A stretch of DNA of 32,269 nucleotides from DATDSR01 sp038062165 (GTDB taxonomy: Bacteria > Patescibacteriota > Minisyncoccia > Phycocordibacterales > DATDSR01), in NCBI GenBank assembly GCA_038062165.1, contig JBBTXQ010000039.1, positions 1 through 32,269 of the forward strand, given 5' to 3'. A program made the position numbers and the translations under genes. Of this stretch, positions 1-8,061 are shown one piece after another. The first letter of the stretch is position 1; the number at the start of each line of letters is the position of its first letter. The notes under the pieces are model-generated. The model saw only the letters and a list, made by a program, of their open reading frames with translations. It did not search any database and was not told the DNA's origin.

Positions 1-409
<409 letters not shown>

Positions 410-665
410 TAAATGAAAGTTGTTGCGACCGTTCGGGAGTAATCCCTTACGAAAAAGTTGGCTATATGCTGGAATAACTGAGAATCTCGGACTACTCATG
501 ATAAAATATAGTTATGAGTGAAAATGTCTCGAGTGCAGTCAATCAGCAGGGAAGTTCAACCTCTAAAAAGAGGAGTAACCCCTCAGAGACTACACGCCGA
601 TCCCCGATCACCATGATCGGATGATGATATAGTCCAGACTGTATGGCGACATACAGAGAAACCTG
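410..665 (+). ncRNA. Group I self-splicing intron in 16S rRNA (after U1498, E. coli numbering)
   Basis: The 256-nt insertion contains group I core elements in order: P (AATCAGCAGGGAAG, 541-554), R (CTCAGAGACTACACG, 582-596) and S (GATATAGTCC, 626-635). P7 pairs GACTA 588-592 with TAGTC 630-634. P6 is CCTCT/AGAGG (560-564/569-573). P8 is CCGATCA/TGATCGG (604-610/614-620). P9 is CTGTATG/CATACAG closed by a GCGA GNRA tetraloop (639-656). The internal guide GCGAC (425-429) pairs with exon GTCGT (405-409) and places the conserved U-G wobble exactly at U409. UUGUU (420-424) pairs with AACAA of the 3' exon (666-670) as P10. The last intron base is G665. These pairings fix both splice sites. No homing endonuclease ORF is present. 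Confidence 0.95.
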
Positions 666-709
666 AACAAGGCACGGGTAGCGGAAGCTGCTCGTGGAAT
701 TATTCAAGT
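666..709 (+). rRNA. rrs: 16S ribosomal RNA, exon 2 (3' end, helix 45)
   Basis: The exon resumes with AACAAGGCAC, matching A1499 onward in E. coli. Helix 45 is intact: GUAGC and GCUGC close the GGAA loop that carries the dimethyladenosines (loop at 683-686). The alignment with E. coli stays gap-free through UGGA (695-698). The next bases are AUUAUUCA (699-706) where E. coli has UCACCUCC, so the anti-Shine-Dalgarno is not present at its position. The mature 3' end cannot be fixed from sequence; 709 is an estimate. Bases 700-706 can pair perfectly with 777-783 in the spacer, and 717-724 with 767-774, which suggests a 3' processing stem. Confidence 0.85.
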
Positions 710-994
710 GAACAGCCTATTTTTGCCTCAAACACAAAAGTGGGAATCGGCGATCATTCTGTTTTAAAAAATAGAGTGAATAAGTGTTGGTCTCGGAGCT
801 TCGACTTGAGACTCGCGGTGATCTCGCGCGACAGCGGGATCCGGAACAAGAGAAAGCATGCCCCGCGAAGCCAAATTATTTACTTGGCGAAGTGGGGGAT
901 AATTTGCAGTTAGCTAAACCCAATGGAAAAATTCCAAAAGGGTGTATTTGCGTTTTCATAGAGAGGGTGCTAGTTTGAATCTGGAGGTGGACCC
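710..994 (+). other. Spacer after 16S: processing stem, no confident gene
   Basis: No 23S, tRNA or convincing ORF is seen here. Bases 700-724 and 767-783 form a two-part stem (TTATTCA/TGAATAA and CTATTTTT/AAAAATAG) that probably marks 16S 3' processing. CAAATTAT (872-879) pairs with ATAATTTG (899-906), and GCCAA with TTGGC lies within it. A possible promoter, TTGCGT (948-953), 17 nt, then TAGTTT (971-976) preceded by TGC, would serve the small ORF at 995. Confidence 0.5.
948..976 (+). promoter_or_regulatory. Candidate promoter for the small ORF at 995
   Basis: TTGCGT at 948-953 and TAGTTT at 971-976 are separated by 17 nt, and TGC directly before the -10 gives an extended -10. The expected transcription start lies near 982-984, at the edge of the GGAGGTGG ribosome binding site (983-990). 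The match is moderate. Confidence 0.4.
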
Positions 995-1234
995 ATGAAG
1001 CTTGTCGAGGTTCACTGTTCTGAGTGCGGGGAAGTCCATAAGGTCGATCCGAGTGATGCTCTAACCGGAGGTAGTTACTTGAAGCGCTGTGTTAATGCTC
1101 TCGTGGGCGAGATTCGCAAAGCTAGGCGAGCTCTCCGGGCTGCTCCAGATCCCGACCGTATGCATTCAGCCAAGACCTATCGCCGGTGGTATGCAAACGA
1201 TCGGGCGGAGGCACTCGGAGAGAGGAGCGAGTAA
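995..1234 (+). CDS. Small CxxC protein of unknown function, 79 aa
   Basis: I do not recognise this protein. It has a CSEC knuckle at residues 9-12 and a third cysteine at 32, followed by a basic, Arg/Ala-rich helix-like stretch (about residues 40-70). A half zinc ribbon with a nucleic-acid-binding tail is possible but unproven. The start is set by a strong Shine-Dalgarno, GGAGGTGG at 983-990, the only clear one in the window. A perfect 11-bp hairpin with a GAGA loop follows six bases after the stop. The ORF is more GC-rich than most neighbours and lies between 16S and tRNA-Ile, where a protein gene is unusual. It may be a recently acquired or mobile cassette. Reality of the ORF is likely; its function is unknown. 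Confidence 0.6.
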   Translation: MKLVEVHCSECGEVHKVDPSDALTGGSYLKRCVNALVGEIRKARRALRAAPDPDRMHSAKTYRRWYANDRAEALGERSE

Positions 1235-1239
1235 GTAAG

Positions 1240-1265
1240 GGGCCGGACGAGAGATCGTCCGGCCC
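1240..1265 (+). terminator. Hairpin terminator-like, perfect 11-bp stem
   Basis: GGGCCGGACGA (1240-1250) pairs fully with TCGTCCGGCCC (1255-1265) around a GAGA tetraloop. It sits just after the stop codon at 1234. No T-tract follows, so it may terminate inefficiently or act as a 3' stabiliser. Confidence 0.55.
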
Positions 1266-1273
1266 GAGGTAAT

Positions 1274-1302
1274 TTGAAAGTAATGTGATTTTTTGATAGG
1301 GT
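1274..1302 (+). promoter_or_regulatory. Candidate promoter upstream of tRNA-Ile
   Basis: TTGAAA (1274-1279) and TAGGGT (1297-1302) are spaced by exactly 17 nt. This would drive a leader containing several hairpins and then tRNA-Ile. The -10 is weak (TAnnnT only). Confidence 0.4.
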
Positions 1303-1320
1303 AGTGGTTACTGGACAATG

Positions 1321-1439
1321 CGGTCACGCATAATTTTCTGCTGAAAATTTACGCGACCCGACAAATAGCGCTTAGGTGCTATTTGTCCGGAGCCAAGCTC
1401 CTCCGGCTCGCGCATTGCTCCAGGTATTCGCAATGCGCG
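1321..1439 (+). other. Run of four hairpins leading into tRNA-Ile
   Basis: Four stems follow each other. GGTC/GACC with AATTTTC/GAAAATT lie at 1322-1358. GACAAATAGC/GCTATTTGTC lie at 1360-1369/1378-1387. CCGGAG/CTCCGG lie at 1387-1406. CGCGCATTGC/GCAATGCGCG lie at 1409-1418/1430-1439. The last stem includes the first five bases of the tRNA acceptor, so it competes with tRNA folding. The region may be a processing leader or old rRNA-operon spacer. Confidence 0.6.
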
Positions 1440-1507
1440 CGTAGCTCAGCTGGTAGAGCATTCGACTGATACTCGAAAGGTCCCTGGTTCGACCCCAGGC
1501 GCGCGCA
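1435..1507 (+). tRNA. ileT: tRNA-Ile (anticodon GAT)
   Basis: A complete cloverleaf is visible. The acceptor GCGCGCG (1435-1441) pairs with CGCGCGC (1500-1506). The D stem is GCTC/GAGC. The anticodon stem TTCGA/TCGAA encloses the loop CTGATAC, giving anticodon GAT. The T arm is CCTGG-TTCGACC-CCAGG. The discriminator is A1507 and is followed by TCA, so CCA is not encoded and must be added. tRNA-Ile(GAT) is the usual tRNA of bacterial 16S-23S spacers, but here no 23S follows, so this looks like the remnant of a split rRNA operon. Confidence 0.97.
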
Positions 1508-1519
1508 TCACAATTAGTA

Positions 1520-1533
1520 TATAATTCAAATCT
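1520..1533 (+). promoter_or_regulatory. -10 box of a leaderless transcript
   Basis: A perfect TATAAT (1520-1525) lies 8 nt before the ATG at 1534. Transcription should start at or within a base or two of the start codon. No Shine-Dalgarno is present. Confidence 0.7.
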
Positions 1534-2082
1534 ATGAATATGAAACAACTTGATCCGAAGGCTGTCTGGCTATTCTTTATTAGTTATCTTTTGCGTTGGG
1601 CTATCCCTTTTATTTTCATTGGTCTTTATATTGGCGCGCGAGTTCTTCTGATTGCTCGACTTGGTGTGCGTGCGGGAGTTGATCAAGTTGGCATGCCGGA
1701 GAGCTGGTTCTTCTACCTCGGAATTATTGTCTTTGTATTACTCTGCTACGTCTGGGCTAGGCTTACTTATAGATATTATAAATACGAACTTACTGAAGAC
1801 GGTTTCCGGAAGGAGTCCGGCGTGATCTATAAGCGTTATGTGACTATTCCCTACGAACGCATTCAAAATGTTGACATACACAGAGGTATACTAGCTAGAT
1901 TATTGGGTCTGTCTGATTTGCAGATTCAGACAGCTGGCGCGAGTGCGGTGGTGGCTGGCCGTTATGGCGCTTACGGTATGGGTGCCGAAGGTAGGTTGCC
2001 GGGCCTCACTCATCAAGTAGCAGAACAACTGCGAGACGATCTGGTTAGGAGAGCCCGCACTAATCGTTCGCAAGGGCTTTAG
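1534..2082 (+). CDS. Membrane protein with bacterial PH domain (YdbS-like), 182 aa
   Basis: Two membrane segments are clear, about residues 12-42 (possibly one long or two short helices) and 57-77. A bPH2-type pleckstrin-like domain follows (about 82-140), with the family pattern of an YELTEDGFR strand, a TIPYERIQNVD turn and the LARLLGL segment. bPH2 proteins are usually small membrane proteins thought to act in envelope stress or membrane organisation; no specific role is established for this one. Family YdbS is about 160 residues, so the size fits. The C-terminal 40 residues are charged and probably cytoplasmic. The ATG is fixed by a perfect TATAAT only 8 nt upstream, implying a leaderless mRNA, and the gene begins 26 nt after tRNA-Ile. 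Confidence 0.8.
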   Translation: MNMKQLDPKAVWLFFISYLLRWAIPFIFIGLYIGARVLLIARLGVRAGVDQVGMPESWFFYLGIIVFVLLCYVWARLTYRYYKYELTEDGFRKESGVIYKRYVTIPYERIQNVDIHRGILARLLGLSDLQIQTAGASAVVAGRYGAYGMGAEGRLPGLTHQVAEQLRDDLVRRARTNRSQGL

Positions 2083-2137
2083 ACATAATTAACGAAAATC
2101 TGTGGAAAAGGCGAGTGCAGAGCTCTGGCTTTTCTCG

Positions 2138-2143
2138 TATACT
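2138..2143 (+). promoter_or_regulatory. Candidate -10 box for the surface-protein operon
   Basis: TATACT (2138-2143) would start transcription near 2150, giving a leader of about 45 nt to the ATG at 2197. No clear -35 is seen. The AAAGGGG at 2153-2159 is too far from the start to be a normal ribosome binding site. Confidence 0.4.
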
Positions 2144-2196
2144 TATTAGTACAAAGGGGATTCTGTCTTATTTTGGCACATCACCTTTGTTTGCAC

Positions 2197-3852
2197 ATGC
2201 GAGACATATTTTTTGACCCTAAAAAAAAGATAGTTCGGCTTAAGCGCGAGGAGCCGATTGAAAAAATAATACGCTTATTGAGACGTTTGGGTGCACCAGC
2301 TACCAGCGCACTTTCTATCTTTCTTGTTGCTTTGCTTGTTTTGGGGTACCAATCATTTGTGGCGGATGCAGACGTAGCCTATTTCTATCCCGGCTCATGT
2401 TTGGGTGATTGGCAGAATCCCAATCTTGCGGCCGAGGGTCGCGATACAGGAGATAACCCTGATCAAGAAGAATTTACAGAAGAAAATTCGGCTGTTTTGA
2501 AAAGCATAGCCGGCCGGATTTACTGCGGCTCATTCGAGGGTTCGCTACCAGAGAAAGCAATCCCCACTGATGTTAGCGTTGGTCTCGCTTTCACTTACAA
2601 AAATCGTCCTATTCAAGTCGAAGTTAACACTGAGGCTGTTACAGAAATTGGCACACTTGATCCGGAGTTTACGGCCACAAGTACCCTAAACGCCGATACG
2701 CCGGCGTCGGGCGATCCCGCAGAGCGGGACTTAGCCGACCCTGAAGCAGGAGAAGTGTTGGGTGACGTAATTGAAGTTATCGAAATTACTGAGGTCACTG
2801 AAACTGCTGAAGAGGAGGTTGTAGAAAAAGAAATTGTAGAAGAAGAAATTATAGAAAAGGAGATAGTTGAAGAGGAAATAGTTGAACCAACACCCGAACC
2901 CGTGCCTGATCCAGTGTCTTGGTTGCTGTGGGGAACGAGTCAAGCTTTTGCTCAAGAAATTGAGCTAGAGCCAGAAGTAACTACGAGTACTCCGGAAGTT
3001 ATTGATGTACCCGAAGAGATTCTTCAAGAAATTCCCGAAGTAATTCCAGAGACCGAAATTCCAGAAGTATTGGGTGATTCGACTACAACTATTGCATCTA
3101 GTACCACTGCCACCACAACTACAACCACGGAAGAAATAATTGTCACTGGTGAAGTGGCCCCAATAAGTGAAAATGAAAATATTGCTGAAATTCTGTATAC
3201 CCTCGACGGCGAGACCTGGATCTCCGTCGGTTATCTTAATAAAAATGACGAAAGTGGTGCACTATTCATCATTCCTTCAATAACAGTGACAGATATTGCC
3301 AACATGCAGATTAGTATTCAGGCCATTGACGGTTCAACCAACGATTTTGATGTTTATCTTGATTCTGTTTGGGCCGAAGTGCGCTATACAATGCCTCTTC
3401 CAGAACACGAGAGGCCAAGCGAGCCAAAAGTGCGGCCAGTTTTTAGATCAGCAGATTTCATCACTCTCGATAATGAAGACAAATTAAAAGATGTTTATCA
3501 AGGCACTGACCCCTCGGTGCGTTGTGAAGTGTCGCCTCTGGTTCAAGATGTCGAGCAAGGAGTGAGCGGGAATCTAGAATTCCACGCGAGCCTCCCTTCA
3601 GACCAAACTTCTGCTTTCCGCGTCCGATTCGGCGATCTGCCGAATGGTTGGCAAATAACAGATATGAGCGAAACATATTTCGAGATATTAGCCACAAGTA
3701 CGGCAAATAGAAGTCGCACATTCAATTTCTCTGTCAACACGAGCAATCAAGAACAATTTGGCCAAACAGGAGTAGTGCTTATGTATGATACGGCTAGTTT
3801 ACTAGGCGAGGCTCGCACGGCCGAGTGCGCGTTTAGTATTCGTGTCAAATGA
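2197..3852 (+). CDS. Large surface protein with Glu-rich region and beta domains, 551 aa
   Basis: The N-terminus is basic and cytoplasmic, followed by one membrane segment (about residues 37-55) that serves as signal or anchor. An extracytoplasmic domain with two cysteines (near residues 71 and 110) follows. Next comes an acidic stretch of EEEVVEKEIVEEEIIEKEIVE type (about 195-230) and a Pro/Glu linker. A short hydrophobic segment ending AFAQ|E (about 240-253) looks like an internal signal-peptidase site. A second beta-rich domain (about 325-395) ends in VWAEVRYTMP, resembling VWVEVSYEIP in the next protein. The last 110 residues form another beta domain. The ATG at 2197 is preferred over an upstream in-frame TTG at 2173. 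The stop overlaps the next start as ATGA, so the two genes are coupled. Exact function is unknown; a structural role at the cell surface is inferred. Confidence 0.75.
   Translation: MRDIFFDPKKKIVRLKREEPIEKIIRLLRRLGAPATSALSIFLVALLVLGYQSFVADADVAYFYPGSCLGDWQNPNLAAEGRDTGDNPDQEEFTEENSAVLKSIAGRIYCGSFEGSLPEKAIPTDVSVGLAFTYKNRPIQVEVNTEAVTEIGTLDPEFTATSTLNADTPASGDPAERDLADPEAGEVLGDVIEVIEITEVTETAEEEVVEKEIVEEEIIEKEIVEEEIVEPTPEPVPDPVSWLLWGTSQAFAQEIELEPEVTTSTPEVIDVPEEILQEIPEVIPETEIPEVLGDSTTTIASSTTATTTTTTEEIIVTGEVAPISENENIAEILYTLDGETWISVGYLNKNDESGALFIIPSITVTDIANMQISIQAIDGSTNDFDVYLDSVWAEVRYTMPLPEHERPSEPKVRPVFRSADFITLDNEDKLKDVYQGTDPSVRCEVSPLVQDVEQGVSGNLEFHASLPSDQTSAFRVRFGDLPNGWQITDMSETYFEILATSTANRSRTFNFSVNTSNQEQFGQTGVVLMYDTASLLGEARTAECAFSIRVK
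2706..2739. repeat. Two-part palindrome in the 551-aa surface protein gene
   Basis: TCCCGC/GCGGGA around AGA lie inside the outer arms GTCGG/CCGAC. It encodes residues about 170-181 (GDPAERDLAD) in a linker and resembles the inserted palindromes elsewhere in the window. Confidence 0.7.
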
Positions 3853-6800
3853 AGAATCGTTCGCAGATATTAATCGCATTCTTCTGGATTTTTTCCATTG
3901 TCACATTTACCCTTTTTGAAGCCAATAGCTCTGATGTAAGCGCGGCCGTGCCCAAGATGCTAATGGTTTATTCAAAGTTGGCCACTGATCGTACGCCGTT
4001 CTACAGAGTCTGGAGTGGGGCCGCCTGGGGCAGTGAAATCCCAATGTCTACCACTTCGGTTGATGTCAGACAGATTGTGGTTAAGTGTGCAAGATTCAAA
4101 GAAGAATGCATAGCAGTAACCAACACTCCTAACGTGGCTGGTGGATCATACATTGCTGCACAAGTATGGAATGGGACATCTTGGTCGGCCACAACTACTA
4201 TTGAGAATACCTTCAACAGTATCTACAGAAACTTTGATCTTGAATACGAAAATGGTACAGACCGGGCAATTCTTGTGACTGCAAGTGATTTATCTGATCC
4301 AGTTTATAGTATTTGGAACGGTTCTACGTGGACAGCCACTAGTAGCATTAATACCCCATTTTCCGGAAGAACATATGTCGTAGAGCTAGTCAGTCAGCGT
4401 TTTAGTACCAGTACAAAAATAGCGATGATAATCAGTGGAATTAATGAATTATATGGTATGGAGTGGGATGGTTCAAATTGGAACAATTTAGGGATAACGT
4501 CAATGTGGGATTATAACGGACCTTCGGTTGGGAAAAAAGAAGTTGATGTTGCATACGAAAGTATGTCTGGTGCGGCTATTTTTGCATGGAGTAATGCTAT
4601 TGATACAACCAGTATTTACTACAAGCGATGGAATGGCAATAGCTTTACTGCCTCAAGTACAATCTCTATTTCGACCATGGGTGGAGCAGGTGAGTGGATA
4701 CGTTTGGCGGCTAATCCTTATAGTGCTACTAATACAATGATGTTGGGAGTTTATGATGCGGGGAACGATATTAACACGGCCTTCTGGGATGGATCGGCTT
4801 GGACAGTGCATAGCGAGCATGACGCAGCCAATGAGAACATTCTCAACATGACCTTCGACGTGGCCTTTCTAAATGCGTCTACTTCAGGCAAGGGGTACCT
4901 TGCGTATGGAAATGCCGCTACCGTCTCACGCAAGCAATGGACCGGAAATGATTGGTCATCGGCCTCCACAGCCGGAGATGACACCGCTCTGCCTATTCTA
5001 GATTCGTCTTATGAGCAAGAGGCCATGCAGTTACTTACTTACCAAGATTCAACTTCTGCCTCAGATGACATAACAGAGTCTCACATAATTGATGGTAGTG
5101 CTACCTGGGTTGCCGATGCGCAGATTTGGGCCGGAGCTGTTATTGCCGCCCCAGTTGGCTTCCGCATAGACATGGAGCCATCGCGCTTCTTCACTTACCC
5201 CACTTTCACTCAATCGGCTTACCGTTTCTTTGAAAACGCAGATAACACAACGGCAGGCACGGCACTTGCCTCTGCTCAAGATAAACCGGCTACTACGACC
5301 TCGCCCGGATCACAATTCCGCTTGCGACCACTTCTCCATACCGCGAGCGCAACCTCAACCACGCCAGAACATGAAGTTGTCTTGCAATTTGCCACTCGTT
5401 CTGGCGTTTGCGACACGAGTTTCTCCGGTGAGAGCTACGCCACTGTCACGCCCACAACTAATATCGCTTTTTATAATAATACAAGCGTGTTCGATGGAGA
5501 TACCGCGTCAATCAATGGCTCTGATCCATCCCATTCCGGTCACACTAAACGTTATCAAGGTTATGAAGAAGTGAACGGGGCTACTACGACAACAGATGCT
5601 ATTCCCGGCGAAGACACGATTTGGGACTTCTCATTAATAGATAACGATGGCGAAACGGCTACTAATTCTTATTGTTTTAGATTAGTCCAACGAACGGGGC
5701 ACCTACTTTCAACTTATTCTGTCATTCCAGAGATTGCCACTTATGTGAAGCCAACCATCTCCCAATCACACAACAAGTCGTATGATTTTGGTAGCACGGC
5801 TAGTTCCACTCCAATTATCACTGTTACTGATGTGGGCGGGAGAATTATTAGTGACGAAAATGACTTGCGCGTGGCCATTGCCACCTCGAGTATTAACATG
5901 CTCTGGGATACTAGCGATACTAAAGCAATTTTCGGCGGCACAGCTTCAAGTTCTGAAGTTACAAGCGCAGATGTCACGTTTGAAGGTGGAGGTTCTGTGT
6001 TGGTTGTAGATGTGGTAGATGACTTTGACACTGGTGACACACTCACGATTTCGGGCCTCTCGTTTACAAGTTTTCTGACCGCCACCTCTGCGACTGCTGG
6101 GGTGTTGGGTATTTTCCATGAAGGTGCTAGTGATATCACACTTGATGCTACTACCACAAGTCAAACTGTGGCTATAAACGGCACGCTAGTACTTGCAAAT
6201 CATGGGTCGGGGCAAGTCTCTGACCAGTGGGACACACTTACCCCCACAACTACCACACACCATAGATTTAAGTTAACTGGCACAGGCGAAGAGATCCTTG
6301 TGAATACCACAACTTTCAGTTTATCGTCCATTACCGGTGTTTCTACAGCCGATCTTACCTCGGCCAAATTATATGTTGATCTCAATTCAAATGGAGTCAA
6401 AGACAGTGCTGACGCAATAGCCACGAGCACCAAGGGAGCATTCCCACGTCCGAATGCCGCTGGCACCTTCGCTCAATTTACTGTGAGTGGCTGTGCCGCT
6501 AACTGGGATTGCGTGGATGAAGATACGAGTGATGAGAGCACCACGCGCGTCTTTCTTCTTGAGGCCGCCTCTGAAGCTAACGCAACAGATAGCTATAATT
6601 TACCCAATCCAACAGGACGTACTGAAGTAATCACCAATGTCAAAGTGACAGTTAGGGCGTCGCAAAATAACGTGACCGGAGGCATACGGCCACTCGTTGT
6701 AGTCGGCGGTGCGGCGTACAAGGCCACTGCTACCAGCACTCCTACTGCAAGTTACGTCAACTATTCATTTGATTGGGCCACAGATCCGTCAGACGCAAGT

Positions 6801-7991
6801 GCTTGGACCTGGACAGATATTAATTCACTTGAGGCCGGCGTGTACACATCACTACCGGCGGATGCAAGTCCAAGTGGAGCCATGAATATCACTCAGGTCT
6901 GGGTCGAAGTTTCTTATGAAATTCCGGATGGCACAGTTTCTATTTCTGGCGCGACTGGTAGCATCACTTTTGCTACCTCCACTCCGTACCGAGTGGGTGG
7001 AGCCAAAAATTATCTGATGTATCTTACCGCTTCCAATCTCGCTTCTGGTGACACCATGACAGTAGCTCTTACAACGGCCAATATTGAAGGGGTTGTAGGC
7101 ACAACTTCGATTCAATCAATTACTCCCAGTGGCACGGCCACTAATATTACACACACATTTGATGGGGGGGGAGCTACTGCGCCCGTTTTATCGGGCATGA
7201 CTTTTAACGGTGGTGCTGCCATTAATCTTAACGAAAGTACTTATAAATGGGCTACCAGTAGTTTTTTGATTACTGATGCAGAGTACTGTACGAGTATTAC
7301 TGGTGTTACAGCTAAAGCTTATGTTGCTTCAAGTTCGAATAATGGCACTCTTTGTTCGGAAAATGATTTGAATTGTTATATCGGCGTTGGTTCGACTACG
7401 GCAGTTAGTCAATGTGTAGCCACTACCACGGGGAATACCTGCGGCGCTCTTGATACATCAGTTGAATATGATTGCGGTTTCAAATTATGGTATATCGCTC
7501 GACCAACAGATACTGGCGATTGGGCGACCAGCATTTGGTCAGTTTCTGCTACGGCCACAGATGATGGCGCACTTACCGGTACGGCTACTAATACAAGTCA
7601 GAACATAGATGTTAATACGCTTTCAGCTTTCTCTATAAGCCCGGGAACTATTGCTTATGGCACGGTTGCTCCTGGATCGGACACTCAATCAACAAATCAG
7701 ACTACCACACTAACCAATACTGGCAATATAGACATTGATCCGCGATTATCCGGCACTGCCATGAACTCGGCAGACGATACGATTTTAGTTGAACAACAAG
7801 AGTATTTTGCCGATCCTTTCACCTGGGGATCCGGGACAGATCTTACCTCAACTCCTACTACACTTAATATAACCCTACCCGCACCCTCAGCCACCACCAC
7901 TCCTGTAACGGACGTAATATTGTGGGGCATGGGTGTGCCGTCTGGCAAACGCACGGGTAGCTACACGGGCACTAATACTTTTGAGATATAG
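3849..7991 (+). CDS. Giant secreted surface protein: N-terminal beta-propeller, C-terminal six-cysteine module, 1380 aa
   Basis: A signal peptide occupies residues 1-33. Seven W-x-G-x-x-W/F motifs begin at residues 55, 107, 156, 206, 261, 313 and 364, about 50 residues apart; a degenerate eighth lies near 415. This is the pattern of a seven- or eight-bladed beta-propeller, as in PLL/tachylectin-like lectins. Residues 440-1110 are Thr/Ser-rich beta-sandwich domains with many ATTTT-type stretches. The last 270 residues (about 1112-1380) form a module with six cysteines, duplicated as the separate gene at 8062. There is no C-terminal membrane anchor or LPXTG motif. The gene is coupled to the preceding gene by ATGA. 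A large adhesin or S-layer-like protein is likely; sugar binding by the propeller is inference. Confidence 0.8.
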   Translation: MKNRSQILIAFFWIFSIVTFTLFEANSSDVSAAVPKMLMVYSKLATDRTPFYRVWSGAAWGSEIPMSTTSVDVRQIVVKCARFKEECIAVTNTPNVAGGSYIAAQVWNGTSWSATTTIENTFNSIYRNFDLEYENGTDRAILVTASDLSDPVYSIWNGSTWTATSSINTPFSGRTYVVELVSQRFSTSTKIAMIISGINELYGMEWDGSNWNNLGITSMWDYNGPSVGKKEVDVAYESMSGAAIFAWSNAIDTTSIYYKRWNGNSFTASSTISISTMGGAGEWIRLAANPYSATNTMMLGVYDAGNDINTAFWDGSAWTVHSEHDAANENILNMTFDVAFLNASTSGKGYLAYGNAATVSRKQWTGNDWSSASTAGDDTALPILDSSYEQEAMQLLTYQDSTSASDDITESHIIDGSATWVADAQIWAGAVIAAPVGFRIDMEPSRFFTYPTFTQSAYRFFENADNTTAGTALASAQDKPATTTSPGSQFRLRPLLHTASATSTTPEHEVVLQFATRSGVCDTSFSGESYATVTPTTNIAFYNNTSVFDGDTASINGSDPSHSGHTKRYQGYEEVNGATTTTDAIPGEDTIWDFSLIDNDGETATNSYCFRLVQRTGHLLSTYSVIPEIATYVKPTISQSHNKSYDFGSTASSTPIITVTDVGGRIISDENDLRVAIATSSINMLWDTSDTKAIFGGTASSSEVTSADVTFEGGGSVLVVDVVDDFDTGDTLTISGLSFTSFLTATSATAGVLGIFHEGASDITLDATTTSQTVAINGTLVLANHGSGQVSDQWDTLTPTTTTHHRFKLTGTGEEILVNTTTFSLSSITGVSTADLTSAKLYVDLNSNGVKDSADAIATSTKGAFPRPNAAGTFAQFTVSGCAANWDCVDEDTSDESTTRVFLLEAASEANATDSYNLPNPTGRTEVITNVKVTVRASQNNVTGGIRPLVVVGGAAYKATATSTPTASYVNYSFDWATDPSDASAWTWTDINSLEAGVYTSLPADASPSGAMNITQVWVEVSYEIPDGTVSISGATGSITFATSTPYRVGGAKNYLMYLTASNLASGDTMTVALTTANIEGVVGTTSIQSITPSGTATNITHTFDGGGATAPVLSGMTFNGGAAINLNESTYKWATSSFLITDAEYCTSITGVTAKAYVASSSNNGTLCSENDLNCYIGVGSTTAVSQCVATTTGNTCGALDTSVEYDCGFKLWYIARPTDTGDWATSIWSVSATATDDGALTGTATNTSQNIDVNTLSAFSISPGTIAYGTVAPGSDTQSTNQTTTLTNTGNIDIDPRLSGTAMNSADDTILVEQQEYFADPFTWGSGTDLTSTPTTLNITLPAPSATTTPVTDVILWGMGVPSGKRTGSYTGTNTFEI

Positions 7992-8028
7992 AGATGTTGA
8001 TAACTTTTACACGCTTATGTTTTAGGAG

Positions 8029-8037
8029 TGCTATCAT
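8029..8037 (+). promoter_or_regulatory. Extended -10 promoter for the 8062 gene
   Basis: TGcTATCAT at 8029-8037 is an extended -10 element. The expected start is near 8044, leaving a short leader of about 18 nt rich in A and T, with no Shine-Dalgarno. Confidence 0.5.
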
Positions 8038-8061
8038 TGATGGGTAAATAAATCATTAAAT

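Noticed and set aside
784..978. 64-aa frame starting with TTG
   Set aside because: No ribosome binding site, signal or recognisable protein pattern; it overlaps hairpins of the rRNA spacer.
5741..6157. Antisense frame of 138 aa inside the 1380-aa protein gene, and others such as 8463-8969
   Set aside because: These are shadows of Thr/Ser-rich coding sequence, whose reverse strand is rich in Val/Ser codons and lacks stops. The sense proteins have signal peptides and homologous modules.
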